From assembly GCA_001637315.1 (NCBI GenBank), contig LSZA01000042.1, positions 1 through 34,707 on the forward strand: a stretch of DNA of 34,707 nucleotides, read 5' to 3'. A program made the translations under genes and the position numbers. The first letter of the stretch is position 1, and every line of letters starts with the position of its first letter. This document shows positions 16,545 through 24,315 of the stretch, in pieces. This stretch comes from Phormidium willei BDU 130791. Its GTDB lineage: Bacteria; Cyanobacteriota; Cyanobacteriia; Cyanobacteriales; Geitlerinemataceae. The notes under the pieces were generated by a model. It saw nothing but the letters and a program-made list of their open reading frames with translations, was not told the origin of the DNA and searched no databases.

Positions 16545-17519
16545 TTATTTTAATAGATGATTACCCTGCACAATCTCCATTTTATCCCCAATTTCATAGA
16601 AAAAACGGCTAACTGCATCCTGCAGAGAAATATCCTTCTTAGAAATGCGATGTAGCCAAGAATTTCGCTTCTTATCTAAATGTAACTTCACCAAAAAAGA
16701 TAGCAACACTTTTAAGGGGATTTCTGTATCTTTAGGTTGATATGATTCATGGGGATTACACTTTCTATAGTAAAACGTTGGCCGACCATCTTCATCTTCT
16801 TCAATTCTGGAAAAAATGATGCTGCCAACGGTTTGAACGGGTGTAATGACGACAGCAACCTTAGGCAACAACTTTTCACTATTTAACCGACGTAATACTT
16901 CAGTGTAACCCTCTTTAACTCTCTTGAAGAGTTTACTAGGGTTATCCTGCATATACTTCTCACATCTAACTGGAGCTAAAATAACAAGACGCGGAAAGTC
17001 TAAGTTTTCATAGACCGTCTTAAGTAGTTCATTAATTCTATCAGGCTTATTATATTCATAATGATACTTTCCATCCTTCTCCATTAAACGTGCAGCGTTT
17101 ATAGGGACAACAATAACCGCTGATTCACGAATTAAATTTTTAACTTTTTCTAGCTTGTCAACTTTATCTGAATTGTTGGTATCAATCCATCCACCTGGGT
17201 AGTCTTGAAAATGGATTTCGAGCACTGGCTTTGCCCCAATTTCACCTAAGTGAAATTCATGAACAATCGGGTTATCATCAGCAGTTCCTGCGATACCTTC
17301 TTCAGGTTTAATGCTATCCCCCACCATACTTTTAAGATTTTGAAGACGCTCGTATAAAATGGATTCCGTTTCTTTATCAGCCTGGAGTTGTAATTCCTGA
17401 CTAATTGCATCAAATTGGTCATACATTGCTGCCAACATGCTGGTTTTTCCAACCCCAGAAGGACCTAGCATCGTAACTTTTAAGGGTTGTTTTTTACCAA
17501 AATTACAAAAAGATGACAT
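16545..17519 (-). CDS. P-loop GTPase-like protein (TRAFAC-type, atypical G4)
   Basis: A 324-residue P-loop NTPase. The Walker A/G1 motif is GPSGVGKTS (residues 19-27), followed by LAAMYDQF. The Walker B/G3 region is LEIHFQDYPGGWID (DxxGG at about 106-110). The place where a GTPase would carry NKxD reads LVILAPVRCEKYM, so the guanine-specificity motif is not canonical. This pattern (AMY after G1, DYPGGW at G3, a 'KCEKY'-like G4) resembles the TRAFAC-class GTPases described as components of prokaryotic conflict-type operons; I cannot confirm the subfamily. No membrane segment is present. It lies 40 bases after the dynamin gene and 10 before the coiled-coil gene, all AT-rich and on one strand. 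Confidence 0.82.
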   Translation of the reverse strand: MSSFCNFGKKQPLKVTMLGPSGVGKTSMLAAMYDQFDAISQELQLQADKETESILYERLQNLKSMVGDSIKPEEGIAGTADDNPIVHEFHLGEIGAKPVLEIHFQDYPGGWIDTNNSDKVDKLEKVKNLIRESAVIVVPINAARLMEKDGKYHYEYNKPDRINELLKTVYENLDFPRLVILAPVRCEKYMQDNPSKLFKRVKEGYTEVLRRLNSEKLLPKVAVVITPVQTVGSIIFSRIEEDEDGRPTFYYRKCNPHESYQPKDTEIPLKVLLSFLVKLHLDKKRNSWLHRISKKDISLQDAVSRFFYEIGDKMEIVQGNHLLK

Positions 17520-17559
17520 GTGATTTTCCTACCACAAAAAATTGCAAGTCGCCAAAATC

Positions 17560-19738
17560 TTATAAATCTTTACAAGTTTTTTTCAAATCTTTTATTTTAG
17601 TGCTTATATTATTGAGTTTGTTACCCCAAATTTGTACAGACTCGACTTGCTCTTGAAGCTTGCCGAACTCTGAACTCCATATTTTCTCCTTATTATCTAG
17701 CAAAAATTCTCTCCATTGATCTTCGGCATTTTTGGCTCGTAGAATTCTATCACAAAACTCTTCTACAATTGCAAAAGAAGCTTGACTTGGCTCTACAAAA
17801 AAATCTTTCAACGACTGTTCACACTTATAAACAGCTTCCCCATAGAGACACTCCAATCTCTCTGCAATTTGTTGAGCTTCATTCCCTTTTGTTAAATCTA
17901 AATCATAGGCTTTGTCAGGGTTTAGGTCATCGAGTTGGCAGCGAATCCGATGCTGAATCAAGCCTCGATAAGAGAGTGTGAATTCTCCGAGAATTTTGAA
18001 GCTAGTTTTGAGTTCGAAATACTCTTCTGGCATCTTCTGGGCTATGTCCTCAATGAACTCAGCACCCCGTTTATCGGTTAAACCGCCGAGTTCACATTGA
18101 TGAATCAAAACGTTAGCGACCCTCTCCTTAGCAGCTTCAATTGTCTTTTTTAAACCCTCATCCATTTTCAAGAACTTTAAGGATAGGCGGGTTCTGAAAT
18201 CTTGGATGTATGCGGTATAAGTATCTCGATAAGCTCCTTTATTGCGTCGGAGTTCTTCAATCTCGTCCAAACTTGGAAAATTCTCGTCGTTACGACACTC
18301 ATTGAGCACTTGCTCGATTTGGTTTCTCAGATTTTCGTCAGGAGTATTACGATTTTCGATCAACTCTCCCATCAGTTTTTCAAGCTCATTAGTAATCACG
18401 TTCCAAAATTCATCAAACTTTCTAAAATACTTTTTAATGATAGTATTTTGACTGATTTTTGGGAGAATCGATTGAGCTGCCTCTAAATCACCTTGAAGAG
18501 CCTGGAGACTGCTTTCTAAACTTGTAATCTTTTCCTGGGCGTACGCTTGATCGAGTTCCGTCACATTGGTTCTTAAATGATTGAGAACCGTCTCAAGAAC
18601 CTGAGTATTAGCTTCTTCTGGCGAGGAACAATCGGCAATGACGGACTCTAATACCGGCATCCTGACCGCGTTACTATCTAAATCTTGCTTCAGAGAACGA
18701 CAACTGTCTTGATTCTGACCATTGCTATCCGCATTCAAGACAAAAATAGAACGGCGGGATAGGTTATTCAGGGCTTGGCTGGCTAGATTATAAAGTTGTG
18801 TATCTCGTTGCTCGAAATTAGCCCGGTCTTTCGAGGGTTTATAAATAAAGAGGATAAAATCAACTTCTTGACCTAACGCCTCAATCACCAGACTTTCATC
18901 CCCTAACCGAAAGTCCCCTAAACCGGGAACATCAATGAGGGCGATCGCACCAATTTCTTGAACCGGAAACGAACAGAAAATCTCAACAGATTTCACCGCC
19001 AAACATTGATAGTTGACAAGCTGATTATCTTCATAAGTCTGAGCCACATAGCTCGAAATTTGCGACTCATCCTGCAACCGTAACCCGTCACGTCCTAAAT
19101 ACTCGCGATATTGGTCGGTATGGCGACGGTAATCATTCTTCAAGCGATTATAAATGTTTGCTTGGGTGTGATCATCCTGCGAGGGTAAATCTGGGAGGGG
19201 AGTCGATGCAAACGCTTCAAATGAACTCGGCTTTGGCTCTAACTTCAACTTATCATAATAGGGAAGAATGACCTCATTTAAGAACGAGTCACGGCTATGA
19301 AACTCAATTCTGGCCTCGGTGATTTAGTCCGTCTTGATGAGAAATTTTACTCCGTGCAGCGGTGCAGGCTTTACCCGGAAAAGCTGGGATGACCTGGTTC
19401 GTCAGTCCTGTTAAACTCTGTAATAGGGTACTTTTGCCCTGGCCCATCGAGCCAATTACGCCGATATTCAGGGTATTACGGGAAAATCTCCCCTGAAGTC
19501 GATGTAGAGTCGTTAACTCGTCCCTAACTCGCTGCTCAAATTCTGTTAACTTTAAATTCTGTAATTTGGACGTTGTCTCTGAGTCTCCAGACCACTGTTT
19601 AAGTTGTCGCTGACGTTCCTGTTCCAAGTCGTTCAGCAATTGACATAAGCGGTTGAGGCGCGTCTCAATCTCTCCTAACTTATGCGCTAGAGGCTGCCGT
19701 TGCGCGATAATGCCGCTGATGTCCTGTGCCTTCGTCAT
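17560..19738 (-). pseudogene. Dynamin-family GTPase, interrupted by one frameshift
   Basis: Two adjoining frames together form one ~725-residue dynamin-like GTPase. The first (19738 down to 19304) carries a helical N-terminus, G1 GSMGQGKST (residues 96-104) and the G2 region IPAFPGKACTAARSKI, then hits TGA. The second frame is open from 19323 down to 17560; its start of homology is ARIEFHSRDSFLNEVILPYY, then G3 DVPGLGD, a switch-II-like stretch, and G4 VLNADS. After the G domain come long helical regions ending in a coiled coil (VESVQIWGNKLNNISTKIKD). Removing one base in the GAGG run near 19315 fuses the frames with a sensible peptide. It is either a real broken gene, a sequencing error, or less likely recoded. 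It heads the three-gene AT-rich cluster. Confidence 0.85.
19307..19323 (-). other. Frameshift site in the dynamin-family gene
   Basis: The two frames can only be joined between the second-frame stop (TAA, complement of 19324-19326) and the first-frame stop (TGA, complement of 19304-19306). Within that 17-base window the minus strand reads CACCGAGGCCAGA; skipping one G gives His-Arg-Ala-Arg-Ile-Glu, which continues the family pattern. No long homopolymer is present. Confidence 0.8.
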
Positions 19739-19968
19739 ATTGCAACGTATCTACAGAGTTTTGCCATCCGTCTCAGGCATTATAACGGATAAATCTAATT
19801 CGGGAAGTTTGCCGATCGCCACCCCAACCCAACCCACTCCGCAACCTCATCACGCCCCCAAGCTCCTGTTCCCCAATTGCCGCGACTGTCGTAGGATAGA
19901 GCCAGGATTCACTAAGATGATTATATTCCTGCCCGTCAGGAACGTTGAGAGGGGCCACATAACTACCC

Positions 19969-20841
19969 ATGTACGCGATCGACAGCACGACAAAACTCTA
20001 TCCCACCTATATCCTGTCCGACGAGTCGGCCCAGGCCCAACTCGAAATCGTCCCTGAACGCGGCGGACTCGTCACCCACTGGCGAGTTGGCGATCGCGAA
20101 ATCCTCTATTTCGACGCCGAACGCTTCGCCAACCCCGAACAGAGTGTACGCGGCGGGATTCCCATCCTCTTCCCCATCTGCGGAAACCTCCCCGACAACA
20201 CCTATACCTACAACGGGAAAAGCTATACCCTCAAACAACATGGTTTCGCGCGGGACTTCCCCTGGACCGTCGGCGAGTCCAAAACCGATCGCCACGCCAG
20301 CCTCACCCTCGAACTCGCCAGTAGCCCCCAAACCCGCGCCGTCTATCCCTTTGACTTCCATCTCGCCTTTACCTATCGCCTCCAGGGAAATAGCCTCGAA
20401 ATCATCCAACGCTACACCAACCCCAGCGACGATCAGATTCTCCCCTTCTCCTGCGGCCTCCATCCCTACTTCAACGTCCCCGACAAATCTCAACTACGGG
20501 TTAACCTCCCCTCCAAACAATACTGGGACCAACTCGACGGAACCCTCCATGACTTCGATAACCAGTTCAACTTTGACCGCGAGGAAATCGACGTCGCCTT
20601 TACCCAACTCAACAGCCATACCGCCAGCGTCTATGACCGCAAACGGGGTCTAACCCTCAACCTCGAATATAGTACCCCCTTCTCAACCCTAGTTTTTTGG
20701 GCCGTCCAAGGCAAAGACTACTACTGTCTCGAACCCTGGAGTGCGCCGCGAAACGCCCTCAACACCGGCGATCGCCTCATCCATGTCCATCCCCGTTCCA
20801 GCCTAGAAATGCTTGTCCGCCTCGACGTTCAACTCGACTGA
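19969..20841 (+). CDS. Aldose 1-epimerase family protein (mutarotase-like)
   Basis: A 290-residue member of the galactose mutarotase-like superfamily, a beta-sandwich enzyme that interconverts alpha and beta anomers of sugars or sugar phosphates. Visible family elements are ERGGLVTHWRVGDREILYFD, the GGIPILFPICGN loop (near 62-73), LKQHGFARDFPW with the catalytic His (near 90), and PFSCGLHPYFNV with the second His (near 165). The Arg/His set and the length suggest a glucose-6-phosphate 1-epimerase-like member, but substrate is not certain. No strong ribosome-binding site is seen. The 230-base gap to the divergent dynamin gene shows no other feature. Confidence 0.9.
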   Translation: MYAIDSTTKLYPTYILSDESAQAQLEIVPERGGLVTHWRVGDREILYFDAERFANPEQSVRGGIPILFPICGNLPDNTYTYNGKSYTLKQHGFARDFPWTVGESKTDRHASLTLELASSPQTRAVYPFDFHLAFTYRLQGNSLEIIQRYTNPSDDQILPFSCGLHPYFNVPDKSQLRVNLPSKQYWDQLDGTLHDFDNQFNFDREEIDVAFTQLNSHTASVYDRKRGLTLNLEYSTPFSTLVFWAVQGKDYYCLEPWSAPRNALNTGDRLIHVHPRSSLEMLVRLDVQLD

Positions 20842-20884
20842 CCCTGACTCATCAACCCCGACGCAAAAAAAATCCTCAAACCCC

Positions 20885-20912
20885 TTGCACTTTTAAATGG
20901 CTGTGCTATAGT
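20885..20912 (+). promoter_or_regulatory. Promoter of tRNA-Lys
   Basis: TTGCAC (20885-20890) and, 16 bases on, TATAGT (20907-20912) with a TG extended -10 (TGCTATAGT). It lies 32 bases upstream of the mature tRNA 5' end and after the epimerase stop, so it best fits a dedicated tRNA promoter. Confidence 0.65.
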
Positions 20913-20944
20913 AGTTAAGGCGCAAAACAAACAGCGCTTCCCTT

Positions 20945-21016
20945 GGGTCGCTAACTCAACGGCAGAGTATTCGGCTTTTAACCGACTAGTTCTGGGTTCG
21001 AATCCCAGGCGACCCA
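20945..21016 (+). tRNA. tRNA-Lys (anticodon UUU)
   Basis: A 72-base cloverleaf: acceptor GGGTCGC (20945-20951) pairs with GCGACCC (21009-21015), with A as discriminator. The D stem is CTC/GAG, the anticodon loop CTTTTAA gives UUU, and the T arm is CTGGG-TTCGAAT-CCCAG. The 3' CCA is not encoded. Seven T's follow, a likely termination signal. Confidence 0.96.
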
Positions 21017-21048
21017 TTTTTTTGATATCCCCCGACTCCAACGCCCAA

Positions 21049-21420
21049 CTAGGGCAACGAGGGTATGGGGATAAATACGTTGGTCGGGTCCGTGAGACCT
21101 CGATCCACTGGACTGAGTTGCTGCATCTCATCGGCATCCACCGTCGCCGCACCCGCACCTCCCCCAGCCAACGGGTCCGCCACACCACTAAGAGCATCAT
21201 TGAGGAAGCTATCCGAGAACCCCCGCACCTCAATTCCTCGGCTTTCCTCCTCCGAAAAAGAGGTTGAGGGGCGATCGCGGCGAGTACATTGTCCCGGCCC
21301 CTCCTCCGCCGTCGAGCAACTGCGACGGGGACTTTGGGCCTGAACCGACATCCCAACGCCACTCACCAGCCCCCACAGCACCAGACTTGCACCCCAAATC
21401 AGCATCCGATTCTTAACCAT
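21049..21420 (-). CDS. Small secreted hypothetical protein
   Basis: A 123-residue protein with a clear Sec signal peptide (MVKNRMLIWGASLVLWGLVSG, then VGMSVQAQS with likely cleavage after AQA). The mature part is short and polar with two cysteines (RRSCSTAEEGPGQCTRR) that may pair, then a Gly/Ala-rich stretch and a hydrophobic-proline end (FIPIPSLP). Family unknown to me. Tandem ATG codons at 21423 and 21420 follow GGGAGG; the second has the better spacing. It starts 25 bases behind the exported zinc metalloprotease on the same strand, so the two are likely co-expressed and exported together. A substrate, chaperone or inhibitor role is possible but unproven. Confidence 0.7.
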   Translation of the reverse strand: MVKNRMLIWGASLVLWGLVSGVGMSVQAQSPRRSCSTAEEGPGQCTRRDRPSTSFSEEESRGIEVRGFSDSFLNDALSGVADPLAGGGAGAATVDADEMQQLSPVDRGLTDPTNVFIPIPSLP

Positions 21421-21448
21421 CATCTAACCTCCCAATACAACCTGACCC

Positions 21449-24247
21449 TTAATCATCCCCCATCGCCTCGCGAATCCGCATCTGGCTATCTTGCAGATGA
21501 GCGCGAGTGTAGGTATCTAAATCATCTTGCCGTCGCAGGGCTGCCGTCAACGCTTCTTCCAACTCCACTAAATAATAGCGGGCTAAGGTGCGTGCGTCTT
21601 CCGTCGCCCGAGTGCGCCCCATGGCCATATCCAACGATAGCTGTAAATGTTGCCGTTGTAAGCCACGACGCAGACTCGATACATTCGTCGCCATACGTCG
21701 GCCCTGCAACACTTCTGACCAAATCTCACGATAGACGCGATCGAGTAAATCCGGGACTTCCAACGCCTCCCCAGGGGGCGTTTTCAGCTCCAAATCCCGC
21801 AAGCGACGCAACCGTTCTGGAGCCAACAGCGATCGCAACACCATCCCTTGCAACGCTAAAATCTGATCATGAATCGGATAATCCACCCGGCTAAAACTCG
21901 GAGAACTGCCCCAATGAAACCACCGGGAAGGAACCAGGCGATTTAATAACGTCGGGGAAAAATCAAAGGCATCCTCAGCAAAAATATACTCACTGATTAA
22001 CGCTAAACTGCGCTCTTGCTGCGCCAACGGTAGAGGCTCAAAGGGCAAAATATCAGCGGACTGATGACGATTAAACGATTGCCCGCCAATATGTTTTAAG
22101 AACACCCGACTCTGACGGAAATAGTAAAAGAGAATGAAATTAAACTGACTGCGAAGTGTATCCGGCGGCTCTCCCTGACGGGGAAAACGCTGCTCCAGGC
22201 GGTCCAACATCTGCCGCCCCAGTTGCAACTGCGACTCCGCATGAACGAGCATATCATCCCCGAGATCAAACCAATTGATAGCCGGGTCGATTTCTGACCA
22301 CAGATCCTCATCCGTACCATAACGGAGTTCCGGTTCAATTGAACGCTGGGCGATCGCCGCCAATCGCCGCTGTTCTTCCTGAGGAGGGAGATGTTGAAAA
22401 CTCTCATAGCCATAGGTAATGGCCCATTCATCATAGGGGCCAACCCTTGTTGGGAAAAACTCCCCTTGTGGCTCTCCGGGAGCAGCGATATTCGCGGGTA
22501 AATAATCCATCACCGACCCCGTTAATCCCTGACGACGAGTTACACTCACGTCATGGAGTTCATCGGTACTACGGAGGGTACTTCCTTGAAAATTATGGCG
22601 TAATCCCAGGGTATGGCCCACCTCATGAGCCACCAAAAAGCGCAGATAATCCTGAATATAGGCCTCCATCATCGCATCCCCTGGGGGCAAATCCCGCAAC
22701 AAGGATAGGGCTAACGCGCCTTCTTGAAAGGCTTGCGTACAAGCGGCACAATTACAACTTAAGCGTCGCCCAGCGTTCAAGGGGAAGTTCGATCGCGATC
22801 GCAACTCCTGCACCAGCCGCATCCCCTCATTCTCCCCCTCGATCTCCGCCGTCGCACAACTCTCCTCAACACAGCCGCCGGGTAAATCCACCAACAGCCG
22901 TTCCATTTCCATTCCCGAGGAAGCAGAACCCAGTAAACTCTCTCCCTCCCGCATCAAAGTACGCACAATATTGGCATTAATTAAAATATCGGCATCGAGA
23001 ATCTCTCCCGTTAAGGGATTCACCCGCGAGGGACCAATTCCCGCAAACCCCGAGTTAAATGACTGCGACCAACGGATGGTATTGTAGCGAACATCGGCTG
23101 GGTCCCAATCGGCGTTTTCAGGCATTTGTCGCACTTCGATCGCATTGAGATATCCCGCTTGTTCAAAGGCTTGATTCCACATTAACACCCCTTCGCGAAT
23201 GGTTTGGCGATAGGCGTGAGGAACGGTATTTTCGATCCAAAAAACAATCGGTTCAACCGGGGGAGATAAGGCGGCGTTGGGGTCTTGTTTTTCTAAGTTC
23301 CAGCGTTGAATATAACGTACAAAGGGGTCTCGTTGACTCAACTCCGATAAATTCTGATAAGCGGTGATGAAATAGCCAATGCGGTTATCCGCCCGTCGGG
23401 GTCGGTAGTTGGAAGTTTCCGGGAGTCGCGATAAGCTATAGCGAACCCCTAGGGATAAGGCGCGAGCGTCGGGAAGTGTAGCGCTGAGGAAGAACGATTC
23501 TCCCCCGGAAAAGCCCAATTGAGCTTCGATTTCGGTGTTTTCGGGAAAGTTCTTGATATCTGAAATATAGGAGCGATCGCCTTGCAATGTAAATGAAAAG
23601 CTCGTCATTAACGAGTTCAAGTTTTGTAGGTCTTCGGTTAACAACAACTCTCCGAAGTCAACTAAATAACTCCCTCGTTCAGGGTGGGTGGCTTTAATTT
23701 CTAATGACGCTAAAATTGAATCACTAAATGAGCGATTTAAACTTAATTGTTGGGGGTCATTATCTTCAGCTCTAAAGTATGTATTGGGAACAGTCATTAA
23801 GATTCTATCATTTTGTTTTTGAAATAAAATCGGAATATCTTGTAGCGGTAAACCTTCCAGGAAAATCAAACCAGTTCCCTGAGATAAGGTCATAATTAAC
23901 AAATGGAGGCGATCGAGATCATCAGGACGAAGTTCTAAGAACAAATCGCCAGTTTCGGAGTTGTGATAGAGGGGAAACAATCCCTCAACCCGAGTGGTAT
24001 CGGCGACGAGATCCGCGAACGAGGGTTCGTCACTCTCCTCCTCACTGTTCCCCTCACTCGCGTTATCCGTCGTTTCCTCGGTTTTTTTCTCAGTCTCTTG
24101 TTTGATCAGGGTCAGAGGCGTTTTCGTCGCTTTAGAGCGCTCAGAACTCGCCGTAGCCAGGGCCATAGGCGCGATCGCCATCAGCCAAAGGAACGAAAAA
24201 CCAGCAAACTCACAGAAGCGGAACAGCAAAGTCAGGAACTTGGACAT
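21449..24247 (-). CDS. Exported zinc-dependent metalloprotease (metzincin type, DUF5117/DUF4953-like)
   Basis: A 932-residue exported enzyme. Residues 1-32 are a signal peptide ending MALATA, followed by a charged Ser/Glu linker (about 40-75). The N-terminal domain (VEGLFPLYHNSETGDLFLEL, YLVDFGE) matches the DUF5117-like domain seen before this peptidase class. The catalytic site is HEVGHTLGLRHNF (His541, Glu542, His545, His551), with the Met-turn SVMDY at about 578-582. An insertion just before the zinc helix has two cysteine pairs (GGCVEESC and SCNCAAC, about 458-504). The C-terminal ~300 residues are helical. It follows the DUF1574-type gene by 68 bases and precedes the small secreted gene by 25. 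The substrate is unknown. Confidence 0.92.
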   Translation of the reverse strand: MSKFLTLLFRFCEFAGFSFLWLMAIAPMALATASSERSKATKTPLTLIKQETEKKTEETTDNASEGNSEEESDEPSFADLVADTTRVEGLFPLYHNSETGDLFLELRPDDLDRLHLLIMTLSQGTGLIFLEGLPLQDIPILFQKQNDRILMTVPNTYFRAEDNDPQQLSLNRSFSDSILASLEIKATHPERGSYLVDFGELLLTEDLQNLNSLMTSFSFTLQGDRSYISDIKNFPENTEIEAQLGFSGGESFFLSATLPDARALSLGVRYSLSRLPETSNYRPRRADNRIGYFITAYQNLSELSQRDPFVRYIQRWNLEKQDPNAALSPPVEPIVFWIENTVPHAYRQTIREGVLMWNQAFEQAGYLNAIEVRQMPENADWDPADVRYNTIRWSQSFNSGFAGIGPSRVNPLTGEILDADILINANIVRTLMREGESLLGSASSGMEMERLLVDLPGGCVEESCATAEIEGENEGMRLVQELRSRSNFPLNAGRRLSCNCAACTQAFQEGALALSLLRDLPPGDAMMEAYIQDYLRFLVAHEVGHTLGLRHNFQGSTLRSTDELHDVSVTRRQGLTGSVMDYLPANIAAPGEPQGEFFPTRVGPYDEWAITYGYESFQHLPPQEEQRRLAAIAQRSIEPELRYGTDEDLWSEIDPAINWFDLGDDMLVHAESQLQLGRQMLDRLEQRFPRQGEPPDTLRSQFNFILFYYFRQSRVFLKHIGGQSFNRHQSADILPFEPLPLAQQERSLALISEYIFAEDAFDFSPTLLNRLVPSRWFHWGSSPSFSRVDYPIHDQILALQGMVLRSLLAPERLRRLRDLELKTPPGEALEVPDLLDRVYREIWSEVLQGRRMATNVSSLRRGLQRQHLQLSLDMAMGRTRATEDARTLARYYLVELEEALTAALRRQDDLDTYTRAHLQDSQMRIREAMGDD

Positions 24248-24315
24248 GAGGGCGATGCTTTAAAACAGAAACAGAGTTAACTCGAACGGCTGAATTAGAC
24301 AGACTGACAACCGGA

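Noticed and set aside
19304..19326. Programmed +1 frameshift in the dynamin gene
   Set aside because: CGA followed by G is not a known strong shift site and no stimulating structure or internal Shine-Dalgarno is clear; kept only as a minor alternative to decay or error.
20087..20653. 188-residue frame inside the mutarotase gene
   Set aside because: Ser/Pro/Thr-rich shadow of a well-supported enzyme gene on the same strand.
20945..21016. tRNA-Lys as the attachment site of an integrated island
   Set aside because: No integrase gene and no repeat of the tRNA 3' end is found on either side; the AT-rich block ends before it and is separated by a backbone gene.
22447..22980. 177-residue frame opposite the metalloprotease
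   Set aside because: Antisense shadow within a gene that has intact catalytic motifs; no ribosome-binding site or family features.
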